From NCBI GenBank assembly GCA_018449595.1, contig JAAVUU010000005.1:62001-126000 (forward strand): a stretch of DNA of 64,000 nucleotides. Direction: 5' to 3'. Source of the DNA: Rhizobiales bacterium dw_265. GTDB lineage: Bacteria > Pseudomonadota > Alphaproteobacteria > Micropepsales > Micropepsaceae. This document shows positions 36,843-46,021 of this stretch, piece by piece. How positions within the stretch are numbered: the stretch's first letter is position 1; each line of letters starts with the position of its first letter. The position numbers and the translations under genes are program-made. The notes beneath the pieces are model-generated. The model saw only the letters and a program-made list of their open reading frames with translations. It did not search any database and was not told where the DNA came from.

Positions 36843-38765
36843 CTATGGCAGCGCATAGGCGATGACATAGTCGCCCTGCCTGTTCTGTAGCGCCGAGTGG
36901 CCCCCCGCACTCAGTACTACATATTGCCTGCCGCCGGAGTCCAGCCGGTAGGTCATGGGCATGGACTGGCCCGCCGCCGGCAGCGACACCCGCCACAATT
37001 CCTTGCCGGTTTCGGTGGAAAAAGCCCGGAAATAGCGGTCGGTGGTGGCGGCAATGAAGGTCAGGCCGCTGGCCGTGGTGATGGCGCCGCCCTGGTTGGG
37101 CACGCCCAGCGGGAACCACAGCGGCCAGGGCGCCTCGTCGCGGGTGGTGCCCAGCGGCACTTCCCACACCTTCTTGCCGGTGGTGATATTGATGCCGGTC
37201 AGGCGGCCCCAGGGCGGCGCATTACACGGCGCGCCGAACATGCTCATCATGTTGTCATAGACTTGGCGGTAGGGCGTGCCGATCAGCGGCGAATAGCCGT
37301 CGGTGCCCTGGTGCGGCGCCAGGTGATGCGCCGCCAGGATGCTGGAGGAATTGACCACCAGCATGTTGCGGCCCGGATCGAAGGTCAGCCCGCCCCAGTC
37401 CATGCCGCCCAGGCTGTTGGGATAATCCACGCTGGGCTTGTCGTAATAGGGCGTGAAGATGCCCTCGTTGACCAGCTTGTGGAAACGCTTGAGGCAGTCC
37501 CAGCGGTCCACCAGCGCGAAACCGAAAATATCCTTGTCCGTCACCTTGGTGAGCTGGACTTCGTGTTCGGGCAGCACCGGGATCGGCTGGGTGGGCGACA
37601 GGCCCTTCTGGATGCCGCCGGTGGAAACCGGCGTCTCCTTGACCGGGAAGATCGGCACGCCCGTCTCGCGGTTGAGCACGAAGATGTAGCCCATCTTGGT
37701 GGCCTGGGCCAAAGCGGGGATGGTCTTGCCGTCGGGCGACTTGTAGTCGAACAGCAGCGGCTGGGACGGGCTGTCATAGTCCCAGATGTCCCTGTGAACG
37801 AACTGATAGTGCCACACCGGCTGGCCTGTGTCGGTGTTCAGCGCCACCACCGACGAGCCGTAATAGTCCCAGTCGCTCTTGCCGATATAGGAATCCACCT
37901 GCGGCGTGCCGGTGGGCAGGAAGATCAGCTTGCGGTCCACATCCACCGACATCGGCGCCCAGACATTGGGGGCGCTGCGCGGATAGTGCTGGGCGTCGCC
38001 CTGGGGCTGGTCGGGCGGGGCGGCGGTGAAGGCCCACACGATCTTGCCGCTGCGCGCGTCCAGCGCCCGCACCACGCCGCCGGGCATGTCGGTATTGTGG
38101 AAGTCGATGATCTTGGAGCCGGTGATCACCATGTCGCCGACGACGGTGGGCGCGGACGAGATGCCCCACAGCGCGGGCTTTTCGATGGTGCCCAGGCCTT
38201 CGTGCAGATCGACCTTGCCATGGTCGCCGAAATCCTCGCAGGGCTTGCCGGTCTGTGCATCCAGCGCCCACATCTTGCCGTCGATGGTGCCGCCGAAGAT
38301 GCGTTGGGAGCAGGTGCCCGTGGCCTTGCTGTCTTTCCAATAAGACACGCCGCGGCAGGTGATGACGGTGGCGCCCCGTGTGTCGGGGTGGGCGTCGAAC
38401 ATCCATTTCTGCTTGCCGGTGGTGGGGTCCAGCGCGATGATGCGCGATCTGGGCGAGCAGAGATAAAGCGTGTTGTCGGCCAGGATGGGCGTCGCCTCGA
38501 ACGCCAGGTCGGCATGCTTGCCCGGTTCGGACAGGTCGCCGGTACGATAGGTCCAGGCGACCTTGAGGTCTTTCACATTCTCGGCTGTGATCTGGGTGTT
38601 GGCGGAATAGCGCTGGCCCAGATGGCTATGGCCCCAGACCGGCCAGCCATCCACCACGCCGCCGCTGAAATCGGTTTTGCCGGCAGGCTTCTGGTCACAG
38701 CCGGCCAGCCCCGCGACGAGTGCCAAGGCCGCGAGCCAGCGCCCGCGATTTCCGCTTTTCAACAT
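36843..38765 (-). CDS. lipoprotein PQQ-dependent dehydrogenase (membrane glucose dehydrogenase-like)
   Basis: A 640-residue quinoprotein. The N-terminus is a lipoprotein signal with lipobox LAGC (Cys23), unlike the five-helix domain of E. coli Gcd (about 796 aa), so it is probably tethered to a membrane by lipid. The propeller has GQRYSANTQI, the Gcd-like TCRGVSYWKD, CSQRIFGGTIDGKMWALD, a six-residue FVHRDIWDYD element, GYIFVLNRETG and a C-terminal AGGHSALQ. Electrons would go to quinone or a cytochrome; none is encoded alongside. Probable substrate class aldoses, not determined. Divergent from the ThuA gene at 38898; cotranscribed with gntR. Confidence 0.88.
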   Translation of the reverse strand: MLKSGNRGRWLAALALVAGLAGCDQKPAGKTDFSGGVVDGWPVWGHSHLGQRYSANTQITAENVKDLKVAWTYRTGDLSEPGKHADLAFEATPILADNTLYLCSPRSRIIALDPTTGKQKWMFDAHPDTRGATVITCRGVSYWKDSKATGTCSQRIFGGTIDGKMWALDAQTGKPCEDFGDHGKVDLHEGLGTIEKPALWGISSAPTVVGDMVITGSKIIDFHNTDMPGGVVRALDARSGKIVWAFTAAPPDQPQGDAQHYPRSAPNVWAPMSVDVDRKLIFLPTGTPQVDSYIGKSDWDYYGSSVVALNTDTGQPVWHYQFVHRDIWDYDSPSQPLLFDYKSPDGKTIPALAQATKMGYIFVLNRETGVPIFPVKETPVSTGGIQKGLSPTQPIPVLPEHEVQLTKVTDKDIFGFALVDRWDCLKRFHKLVNEGIFTPYYDKPSVDYPNSLGGMDWGGLTFDPGRNMLVVNSSSILAAHHLAPHQGTDGYSPLIGTPYRQVYDNMMSMFGAPCNAPPWGRLTGINITTGKKVWEVPLGTTRDEAPWPLWFPLGVPNQGGAITTASGLTFIAATTDRYFRAFSTETGKELWRVSLPAAGQSMPMTYRLDSGGRQYVVLSAGGHSALQNRQGDYVIAYALP

Positions 38766-38805
38766 CCTGTCCTATCCTGCCCTTGCAGGCGAACGCCGCC
38801 TGCTC

Positions 38806-38820
38806 TGTATTTTATATACA
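38806..38820. promoter_or_regulatory. candidate GntR-type operator (TGTAT-N5-ATACA)
   Basis: TGTAT (38806-38810) and ATACA (38816-38820) are perfect inverses around a five-base spacer. It lies 41 bp upstream of the PQQ dehydrogenase-gntR operon start and 78 bp before the divergent ThuA gene. It is the best copy of the three similar dyads. Confidence 0.5.
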
Positions 38821-38897
38821 TACTGGCGGGGCAAAGGGGCCGCGTCCATAGCCTTGTTGCGGCACCCCAATCACAACAATAAATCAGGGAGCGTCCC

Positions 38898-39719
38898 ATG
38901 AAATTGCTGCAATCCCCGATCTCGCGCCGCACCATGATGGCCGCCAGCGCCGCCGGCCTGCTTCCCGCCCATGCCGTCCCCGCAAAACCGCGCGCCCTGG
39001 CCCTGATCGGTGACCGCTATCACAATCCCGATTACATCCGCGTCAGCCTGGACAGGCTGTTCCAGGCCCTGAACCTGCCGGTGGACTATACCATCGACAC
39101 CGCCGGCCTGTCGGCGGCGGCGCTCAAGCCCTACCGGCTGCTGCTGATCCTGCGCGACGGCATGCTGTGGCCGGGCGGCTATTCCGGTCCCGACGCCTAT
39201 GGCTACGAGCCCGACCTGGAGAACAAGGACGAATGGCCGGCCGCCCAATCCGTGATGTGGATGACCGAAGACCAGGGCAAGGCGATCCGGGATTTCGTCG
39301 GCAATGGCGGCGGCTTTTATCCGCTGCACAATGCCAGTCATATCTCACTGTCGTCGAAGAATTATCGCGACGTGATGGGCGGGGCCTATTTCGGCCATCC
39401 GCCGCTGCGCCCTTTCGAGGTCCATGCCACCGCCAACGCCCATCCCATCACCGCGGGCATGACGCCGTTCACGGTCAATGACGAACAGCATTATGTGGAT
39501 TACGACAAAGACCCCGGATACGTCATCCTGGAATCGGAAAATCGCGACGGGCTGACCTACAATGGGCGCGGTACGAAATCCCCGGCGGGCTGGGCCTATG
39601 ACTATGGCAAGGGCCGGGTGGTGTTCACGGCGGTTGGCCACACCATCCATGCCATGTGGAATCCGCAATATTTCGAAGTGCAGAAGCGCGCCGTGCGCTG
39701 GCTGCTGAAGGATCTGTAG
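38898..39719 (+). CDS. Tat-exported ThuA domain protein
   Basis: A 273-residue protein with a twin-arginine-like signal (SRRTMMAASAAGLLPAHA) and a ThuA domain: ALIGDRYHNPDYIRVSL, LLLILRDGM, a GGGFYPLHNASHI loop and GKGRVVFTAVGHTIHAMWNPQY. It is a distant paralogue of the ThuA protein at 34981. Divergent from the lipoprotein PQQ dehydrogenase. The downstream glycosyltransferase gene begins 8 bp after its stop, but its function is different, so co-transcription may be incidental. Confidence 0.86.
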   Translation: MKLLQSPISRRTMMAASAAGLLPAHAVPAKPRALALIGDRYHNPDYIRVSLDRLFQALNLPVDYTIDTAGLSAAALKPYRLLLILRDGMLWPGGYSGPDAYGYEPDLENKDEWPAAQSVMWMTEDQGKAIRDFVGNGGGFYPLHNASHISLSSKNYRDVMGGAYFGHPPLRPFEVHATANAHPITAGMTPFTVNDEQHYVDYDKDPGYVILESENRDGLTYNGRGTKSPAGWAYDYGKGRVVFTAVGHTIHAMWNPQYFEVQKRAVRWLLKDL

Positions 39720-39727
39720 CCGCCGCC

Positions 39728-41572
39728 ATGGATTTGCGTAGCGTGTTTGAACGGGGCCTGGCCGCCCATCGCGGCGGCAGGCTTGTAGAAGCCGAGCAGG
39801 CATATCGCCAGGTACTGCGCGCACAGGCCGGCAATGTCCCGGCCCTGCATATGCTGGGCTATCTGGAAGGACAAAAGGGCCGCTTTGGCGAGGCCGTCGC
39901 GTTGCTGGCGGCGGCGGCGCGGCTGGCGCCGCAGGATGAAACCATACTCACCCATTACGGCCATGCGCTGCTGCAGGCAGGCAACAACGACGAAGCGCTG
40001 GCGGTCTATGACCGCGTGCTGGCGATCCGGCCTGACGCTGTGGATGTGCTGTCCAACCGTTCGGTGATCCTGTCGGGGCTGGGGCGGCCCGCCGAGGCGC
40101 TGACGGCGCTGGACAAGGCGCTCCTGCTGCAGCCCGGCGCAGCGATGCTGCACTACAGCCGCGGCGTGATGATGGGCCAACTGTTGCGTCCCAAGGAGGC
40201 GCTGGCCTGCTACGACCGCGCATTGGAACTTGACCCCGGCCTGCAACTGGCGCGCGGCAACCGCGCCATGGCGGCACTGAACATTTGCGACTGGGGCCGC
40301 GCGGACGAGATCGGCGCGGAACTTGCCGGCCTGGTGGCGGCGGGCGTGCCCTTCGCGCCGCTCACCCTGCAGGGCTATAGCGACGACAAGGCGCTGCTGC
40401 TGCGCTGCGCCCGCAACACCATCGCGGCACTGGCGCAGCCGGCATCCGCGCCCGGCCCACGCCATCGCCATCGCCATCGCCATGACCGCATCCGGCTGGG
40501 CTATGTCTCGCACGATTTCCGCGACCATGCGGTGGGGCACCAACTGGCGCCCCTGATCGAGCGCCACGACCGCGCCCGTTTCGAAGTCATCGCCATTTCC
40601 ACCGGGCCCGACGACGGCAGCGCCGCGCGGGCGCGGCTGGCCGGGGCCTTCGACCAGTTCCACGACCTGGCGGCGCTGGACGATGCCGGGATCGCGCGGC
40701 GGATGCGGGAGATGGAAATCGACATCGCGGTGGACCTGAACGGGCATACCGGCGGCGGGCGGCCGGCGATCTTCGCTGCCCGGCCCGCGCCGGTGCAGGC
40801 GGCCTGGCTGGGCTATCCCGGCACCACGGGCGCGGACTTCATGGACTGGCTGATTGCCGACAGGACCGTCGCCCCGCCGCAGGACCAGCCCTTCTTCCGC
40901 GAAAAGCTGATCCACCTGCCCGATACCTATTTTCCCACCGATCCGGCGCGCGCCCTGGGTGCTACTCCCAGCCGAGCCGAAGCCGGATTGCCGGCGGGTG
41001 CTTTCGTGTTCTGCGCCTTCAACAATGCCTGGAAGATCACCCGCCCGCTGTTCGAGGTCTGGATGCGGCTGCTGGCGGCGGTGCCGCATGCGGTGCTGTG
41101 GCTCAAGGCGCCCGATGCGGCCGCGAAAGACAATCTGCTGAAAGCGGCGGAGCAGCACGGCATCGATCCGGCGCGGCTGGTCTTCGCGCAGAATGCACCG
41201 CTGGAAGACCATCTGGCGCGCCACCGGCTGGCCGACCTGTTCCTCGACACCCTGCCCTACAATGCCCACGCCACGGCGGCGGATGCGCTATGGGCGGGCT
41301 TGCCGGTGTTGACCTGCCGGGGCGAGGCGTTTGCCGGGCGGGTCGCCGCCAGCCTGTTGCAGGCGGTGGGGTTGCCGGAACTGGTGACGGAAAAGCTGGC
41401 GGACTATGAGGCGCTGGCGTTGGTCTTGGCGCGCGATCCGGCGCGGCTGGCGGTGCTGAAGCGGAAGCTGGCGGACAATCTTTCCACCACGCCGCTGTTC
41501 GATGCCGACCGCTTCCGCGTCAACATCGAAGCCGCCTTCACCACAATGCTTCAAACTTCACTGGGCGAATAG
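39728..41572 (+). CDS. TPR plus OGT-like (SPINDLY family) glycosyltransferase
   Basis: A 614-residue protein. Residues 1-220 are about six TPR repeats (VFERGLAAHRGGRLVEAEQAYR; ALLQAGNNDEALAVYDRVLAI). Residues ~245-610 are a glycosyltransferase family 41-like catalytic region with RLGYVSHDFRDHAVGHQLAPL, DLNGHTGGGRPAIFAARPAPVQ, WLGYPGTTGADFMDWLIAD, FCAFNNAWKITRP and DTLPYNAHATAADALWAGLPVLT. These are the hallmarks of bacterial O-GlcNAc transferase/SPINDLY homologues, which glycosylate proteins. The acceptor is unknown; no flagellin or adhesin gene is near. The last 22 bp overlap the convergent sterol desaturase gene. Confidence 0.9.
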   Translation: MDLRSVFERGLAAHRGGRLVEAEQAYRQVLRAQAGNVPALHMLGYLEGQKGRFGEAVALLAAAARLAPQDETILTHYGHALLQAGNNDEALAVYDRVLAIRPDAVDVLSNRSVILSGLGRPAEALTALDKALLLQPGAAMLHYSRGVMMGQLLRPKEALACYDRALELDPGLQLARGNRAMAALNICDWGRADEIGAELAGLVAAGVPFAPLTLQGYSDDKALLLRCARNTIAALAQPASAPGPRHRHRHRHDRIRLGYVSHDFRDHAVGHQLAPLIERHDRARFEVIAISTGPDDGSAARARLAGAFDQFHDLAALDDAGIARRMREMEIDIAVDLNGHTGGGRPAIFAARPAPVQAAWLGYPGTTGADFMDWLIADRTVAPPQDQPFFREKLIHLPDTYFPTDPARALGATPSRAEAGLPAGAFVFCAFNNAWKITRPLFEVWMRLLAAVPHAVLWLKAPDAAAKDNLLKAAEQHGIDPARLVFAQNAPLEDHLARHRLADLFLDTLPYNAHATAADALWAGLPVLTCRGEAFAGRVAASLLQAVGLPELVTEKLADYEALALVLARDPARLAVLKRKLADNLSTTPLFDADRFRVNIEAAFTTMLQTSLGE

Positions 41573-42585
41573 CGGCGCTTGCCGATCAGGCCCAGCCAGA
41601 AATCGCGATAGTCGCGCAGCAGGTCGGGGACCAGCCAGAAGCCGTGGCGATAGGGCGTGTCCACCCCGATGGCGATATTGGCCTCGTTGTGCTCGCTCCA
41701 GCCGCCGAACAGATGGTCCCAGACCGGCATCATGCCGAAGAAGCCGGTCGCCTGCGTCATGTCCAGCTTGTGGTGCAGCCGGTGATGCAGCGGCGACTGC
41801 AGGACGTAGCGCCCGATCCAGCCCCAGCCGGATTCGATGCGCGAATGGATCAGGTAGCCCAGCATGGCGACCGCGACATTGACCCAGACCACCGCCTCGG
41901 GGGTCGCGCCCAGCACCGTCATCGGCACGGTGAGGACGAAGATGCCGACAAAGCCCGCCGGATGGATGCGCGCGCCGGTGATGACGCAGAAATCCTGCGC
42001 CGCATGATGGAAGCGGTGCAGCGGCCAGAACAGCCGGGTATGGCCAATGCGATGTGCCCAATAATCGAAAAAGGAATAGAGCGTGAAATAGACCGCGACC
42101 TGCAGCGGCAGCGGCATGATGCCGCCATCCAACGCGATGCCGGTCCTGGCCGCCAGCCAGTCCTTCAGCGCCAGGCCCGAAATCACCGAGGCGCCCAGCA
42201 TCATCACCCGCCCGGCCAGGCCCATCACATGCGCCTGGTCCAGCACGAAATACATCATGTCGGTCTTGATCGAGGCGCTGGGCGCAAGCAGGGCGCGCAG
42301 CGAGCTTTTCTCCCAGCCGGTCACGGCGCATTCCAGCCACAGCGCGCAAGGCAGGATCAGCAGTACCAGACTGGCATTGCCGAGAATCTTGTCATGGATG
42401 TTGTGCAGCTTCAGGACATGGCCCATCAGGCGCAGCGACGCCTGGTCCGGCACAAAGCGCGGCAGCGCCCACCAGGCCGCGCCCAGCAGCGCCGCATACA
42501 AGGCAAAACCGGCCAGGATCAGGCTGCGCGAGCCCGGCTTGCGGGTTGCGGGGCGGCCGGCCAGCGGAAAGGTTGCGACGGTCAT
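41551..42585 (-). CDS. sterol desaturase/fatty acid hydroxylase family protein
   Basis: A 344-residue di-iron membrane protein with about five hydrophobic segments. The three His boxes are HRIGH (about residue 185), HRFHH (about 200) and HHRLHH (about 275). Homologues hydroxylate fatty acids, sterols or carotenoids. Located between the glycosyltransferase and DUF1080 genes with no functional link evident. Convergent 22-bp overlap with the glycosyltransferase gene. Confidence 0.87.
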   Translation of the reverse strand: MTVATFPLAGRPATRKPGSRSLILAGFALYAALLGAAWWALPRFVPDQASLRLMGHVLKLHNIHDKILGNASLVLLILPCALWLECAVTGWEKSSLRALLAPSASIKTDMMYFVLDQAHVMGLAGRVMMLGASVISGLALKDWLAARTGIALDGGIMPLPLQVAVYFTLYSFFDYWAHRIGHTRLFWPLHRFHHAAQDFCVITGARIHPAGFVGIFVLTVPMTVLGATPEAVVWVNVAVAMLGYLIHSRIESGWGWIGRYVLQSPLHHRLHHKLDMTQATGFFGMMPVWDHLFGGWSEHNEANIAIGVDTPYRHGFWLVPDLLRDYRDFWLGLIGKRRYSPSEV

Positions 42586-42675
42586 GCCGGGCGCGATGCA
42601 GGCGCCATGCCAGCCGCCAAGGCTACACCGCGCCCACCGCCTGGGCTATCCTTGGGAAAAATCCGGGAGACGGCC

Positions 42676-43554
42676 ATGAAGATACTATCACTGATCGCGC
42701 TTGCGGCCTGCGCCTTGCCCGTGATGGCCCAGGATACGATTAAGAACACGGTGGACCCCGCCGAAGTGGCGCGTCTCAGCGCCGAGCACCCCCAATGGGC
42801 CAAATGGCTGGCCGATCCCGAACTGGCCAGGCTGACCCTGGCCGGGCCGAAAATGCCCAACTCGCCCTGGCGGGCCGACGATATCCGCCGCCCGCAGCCT
42901 GCTTTTGTGGAGACCGGCGCCGCCTGCGCCGCGCCGCCGCCCGGCGATGCCGATGTGCTGTTCGACGGCAAGGATTTGTCGAAATGGACCGGCGATCACA
43001 TCGAGCAATGGACGGTGAAGGACGGCACCGTCACCACCGGCGCGCACATCTATAACTTTCTCAAGACCAGGGCGTCCTATGGCGACGCGCAGATCCATGT
43101 CGAGTTCCGCGAGCCGCAGCAGCCGCATCCGCCGCTCAATCCGCAATATCACGGCAACAGCGGCGTCTTTCCCATGGGGCTTTACGAGGTCCAGATTCTC
43201 GACGCCACCAACAACGAAACCTATCCCGACGGCATGGTGGGCGCGATCTACAGCCAGAACCCGCCACTGGTGAATGCGGGGCGGCCACCCGGCGTATGGC
43301 AATGCTATGACATCGTCTTTCATGCGCCGCGCTTCAAAGGCGATGCCGTGGCCCAGCCCGCGCGCATGACGGTGGTGCTGAACGGGGTGCTGGTGCAGGA
43401 CAATACCGTGCTGATCGGCGCCACGGTGCATGGCAAGGTGGCGCATTACCAGCCGCATGCGGCCGAACTGCCGCTGGCGCTGCAGGATCACGGCAATCCC
43501 GACAGCCATGTCTCGTTCCGCAATGTCTGGATACGGCGTCTCAGCCCGGACTGA
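42676..43554 (+). CDS. exported DUF1080 protein (3-keto-disaccharide hydrolase family)
   Basis: A 292-residue secreted protein: Sec signal (MKILSLIALAACALPVMA), a ~60-residue linker, then a concanavalin-like DUF1080 domain beginning DVLFDGKDLSKWTG (about residue 96) with LKTRASYGDAQIHVEFREP, HGNSGVFPMGLYEVQILD and WQCYDIVFHAPRF. Pfam now names this family 3-keto-disaccharide hydrolase after experimental work. It would cleave oxidised glycosides produced by nearby dehydrogenases. GGGAGACGGCC precedes ATG 42676; a much longer reading frame from 41644 is rejected. Convergent 14-bp overlap with the next gene. Confidence 0.9.
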   Translation: MKILSLIALAACALPVMAQDTIKNTVDPAEVARLSAEHPQWAKWLADPELARLTLAGPKMPNSPWRADDIRRPQPAFVETGAACAAPPPGDADVLFDGKDLSKWTGDHIEQWTVKDGTVTTGAHIYNFLKTRASYGDAQIHVEFREPQQPHPPLNPQYHGNSGVFPMGLYEVQILDATNNETYPDGMVGAIYSQNPPLVNAGRPPGVWQCYDIVFHAPRFKGDAVAQPARMTVVLNGVLVQDNTVLIGATVHGKVAHYQPHAAELPLALQDHGNPDSHVSFRNVWIRRLSPD

Positions 43555-44239
43555 CGGGCTTCAGTCCCAGTTTGACCAGCGCGGCATTGAGATGCGCCTT
43601 GGCCTCGGGCGTCGGTCCCGGATAGGGCCCCAGGATCGGGGTGTTGCCGACATAACCCAGGTCGGCGATGCCTTCCGGCGCGGAATAATAGCCCGCCAGC
43701 ATCAAGCCGCGCAGGCGGGCGAAGAAGCGCCCCGGCCGCTCATAGCCGGGCGCGATGCGGTCACGCCAGGCGATGGCGTCGAAGATGGCATGGCGGGTGT
43801 CATTGCCGGTCTTGATGAAATCCGCCCCCGAGCGGCGCACGGCTTCGGCATCCAGCCAGGCCAGGCCCGGCACGATCACGGCGCGGTCGCCGCGCTGCTG
43901 GGGATAGGGGGCGCTGAGCCATTCGTCGAAGAAAGCATCCAGCCCGACGGCGCCGCCGGAGGGCGAGCCCGCATCCGCCGGCAGGATCAGTTCGGCGCTG
44001 GCCCGCACCACATCGCGCTGCTGGGCATCGAGCGTCAGCGGCCAGGGCACCATCGCCTGTTTCAGGTCGGGGTCGCGGCCATAGCCCGCCATGGTGACAG
44101 GCGGCAGCGGCACTTCGGGCCATGGTGCAACGGGCGTTGCCACAACAGCCGTCGCGGCTTCGGCCATGTCGCATCCCGCCGTTGCCCAGGCGCCGGTGGC
44201 GGCGATCCAGCCCAAAGTGACGCGGCGGGAGATGCTCAT
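43541..44239 (-). CDS. Tat-exported gluconate 2-dehydrogenase subunit 3-like protein (1)
   Basis: A 232-residue protein with a Tat signal (SISRRVTLGWIAATGAWATAG) and a gluconate 2-dehydrogenase subunit 3 (PF13618-type) helical domain: AELILPADAGSPS, VGLDAFFDEWL and PGYERPGRFFARLR. Such small subunits bind and export a GMC flavoprotein by hitchhiking through the Tat system. Its start overlaps the stop of the upstream GMC gene by 4 bp, so the pair is translated together. Confidence 0.87.
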   Translation of the reverse strand: MSISRRVTLGWIAATGAWATAGCDMAEAATAVVATPVAPWPEVPLPPVTMAGYGRDPDLKQAMVPWPLTLDAQQRDVVRASAELILPADAGSPSGGAVGLDAFFDEWLSAPYPQQRGDRAVIVPGLAWLDAEAVRRSGADFIKTGNDTRHAIFDAIAWRDRIAPGYERPGRFFARLRGLMLAGYYSAPEGIADLGYVGNTPILGPYPGPTPEAKAHLNAALVKLGLKPVSPG

Positions 44240-45948
44240 ACCTCGCCCTTCCGAAGGCGCTCGGCCAGTTTGTCCATGCTGCGCCAGGCCAGCGCCATGA
44301 TGGTCAGGGTCGGGTTCTTGTGGGCGTTGGAGGTGAAGATGCCGCCGTCCACGATCACCAGATTGTCCACCTGCCAGGTCTTGCCGTAACTGTCGGTCAC
44401 CGAATCCGCGTCGCTGTTGCCCATGCGGGTGGTGCCGACCTCATGGATGATCCAGCCGCCATCGGCGATGGCCTGCTGCGGCGGCTGCTCGGGCCCCAGC
44501 ACCTTGCCGCCCAGCTTGTGAATGATGTCGCGCGCCGATTTCATGCCATGGGCGATCTGGCGGTATTCATGGTCGGACCATTTCCAGTGGAAGCGCAGCA
44601 CCGGAATGCCGAAGCGGTCTTTCGCGGCGGGGTCCAGCTCGCAATAGGAATCCGCATTGGGGATCATCTCGCCGCGCACCGTCAGCGAGATCTGCGCCCC
44701 GTAATAGCGCCGCGCATCCTCTTTCAGCGCCGCGCCATAGCCGTCCATCGTGTCGCTCATCGCCACGCCCGCGCCCGGCATGTTGAAGCGGCCGCCGATC
44801 TCATAGTGATAGCCGCGCGGGAAATCGAGCTTGCCCGCCGCCTGTTCCTTGTACAGCCAGAAGGGGATGTAGAGATGCGCCACATCCTTGCCGTCTTCAT
44901 TGTAGCGCGGGCGGCTTTCCAGCGCCGGAATATGGCCGCTGACATTGGTGCCGGTGGTGTCCACCAGGTTCTTGCCCACCTGGCCGCTGCTGTTGGCCAG
45001 GCCTCCGTCGGCGGAATTGAGCAGCAGCCGCGCGCTCTCGCAGGCACTGGCCGCCAGCACCACGGCGCGGGCCTTGACCCTGTGCGTGGTACCGCTGACC
45101 TTGTCGAAATATTCCGCCCCCGTCGCCTTGCCGGCGGCATCGGTCAGCACCCGCGACACCATCGCATTGGTGCGGATGCGCAGGCGGCCGGTGCCCATCG
45201 CCATGGGCAGCAGCGAGGTGGTGGTCTGGAAGGCGGCGCCGATGGCGCAGCCGCGTCCGCAAGGCGAGGCATTGAAACAGGCCTGGCGCGGCGCATGGGG
45301 ATGGTCGATATCGCGGGTCAGCACGGCATAGCGCGACGGCACGCAGGGAATCCCCAGCGCCGTGGCTCCCGCCTGGATCGCCAGTTCGGCGATGCGCGGC
45401 TTCGACGCCGGCTGCAGCACGCCGGGCGAGGAGTCCGGATGGTTCTCCAGCCCGCTGTTGGCGCCGGAAACCCCGATCAGCCTTTCGGTGCGGTCATACC
45501 AGGGCGCGACGTCTTCATAGGAGATCGGCCAGTCCATCCCCAGCCCGTCGCGGCTGTACGGCTTGAAGTCATAGGGCCCGAAGCGCGGCACATGCCGCCC
45601 CCAGTGGTTGGTGCGCCCGCCGACCATGCGCGAACGCCACCATTTGAAGGTCGAGCCCGGCGCATTGGTATAGGGCTCGCCCGGCACATCCCAGCCGCCG
45701 CCCGCGGTGGCGTCGTAATAGCCGAAATGCTTGTCCGGCGTGGACGAGGCGCGCAGCGGCGCCTGGTAGTTCCACTGCAGCATGACATTTTCTTTATTGG
45801 GATCGTAGTCGCGCCCCGCTTCCAGCATCAACACCTTGATGCCGGCGCGGGTCAGCGCATAGGCCGCCATGCCGCCCGCCGCGCCCGAGCCGACGATCAC
45901 CACATCGGGTTCGAAATGCGCCGCTTTATGGGGTGGGGTCTGAGGCAT
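44236..45948 (-). CDS. GMC family FAD oxidoreductase (1)
   Basis: A 570-residue flavoprotein. FAD-binding motif VIVGSGAAGGMAAYAL (about 16-31), the second FAD contact EAGRDYDP, the GMC signature WWRSRMVGGRTNHWGRHVPRF, NASPCGRGC (Cys pair), AVVLAASACESARLLLNS and the C-terminal catalytic region GTTRMGNSD...DGGIFTSNAHKNPTLTI (His and Asn). No signal peptide of its own; partner is the Tat-exported subunit encoded downstream. The family oxidises sugar alcohols, gluconate or 3-hydroxyl groups of glycosides. Confidence 0.92.
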   Translation of the reverse strand: MPQTPPHKAAHFEPDVVIVGSGAAGGMAAYALTRAGIKVLMLEAGRDYDPNKENVMLQWNYQAPLRASSTPDKHFGYYDATAGGGWDVPGEPYTNAPGSTFKWWRSRMVGGRTNHWGRHVPRFGPYDFKPYSRDGLGMDWPISYEDVAPWYDRTERLIGVSGANSGLENHPDSSPGVLQPASKPRIAELAIQAGATALGIPCVPSRYAVLTRDIDHPHAPRQACFNASPCGRGCAIGAAFQTTTSLLPMAMGTGRLRIRTNAMVSRVLTDAAGKATGAEYFDKVSGTTHRVKARAVVLAASACESARLLLNSADGGLANSSGQVGKNLVDTTGTNVSGHIPALESRPRYNEDGKDVAHLYIPFWLYKEQAAGKLDFPRGYHYEIGGRFNMPGAGVAMSDTMDGYGAALKEDARRYYGAQISLTVRGEMIPNADSYCELDPAAKDRFGIPVLRFHWKWSDHEYRQIAHGMKSARDIIHKLGGKVLGPEQPPQQAIADGGWIIHEVGTTRMGNSDADSVTDSYGKTWQVDNLVIVDGGIFTSNAHKNPTLTIMALAWRSMDKLAERLRKGEV

Positions 45949-46021
45949 CAGCCGGTTCTGGATATCAGCGGGCGCAGGTTATTGCATGCCGGGCTTGTGT
46001 CCAGCGCCTTGTATGCAGGGC

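Noticed and set aside
41644-42675. N-terminal extension of the DUF1080 gene back to 41644
   Set aside because: It is antisense to the sterol desaturase gene; ATG 42676 has a ribosome-binding site and starts a clear signal peptide.
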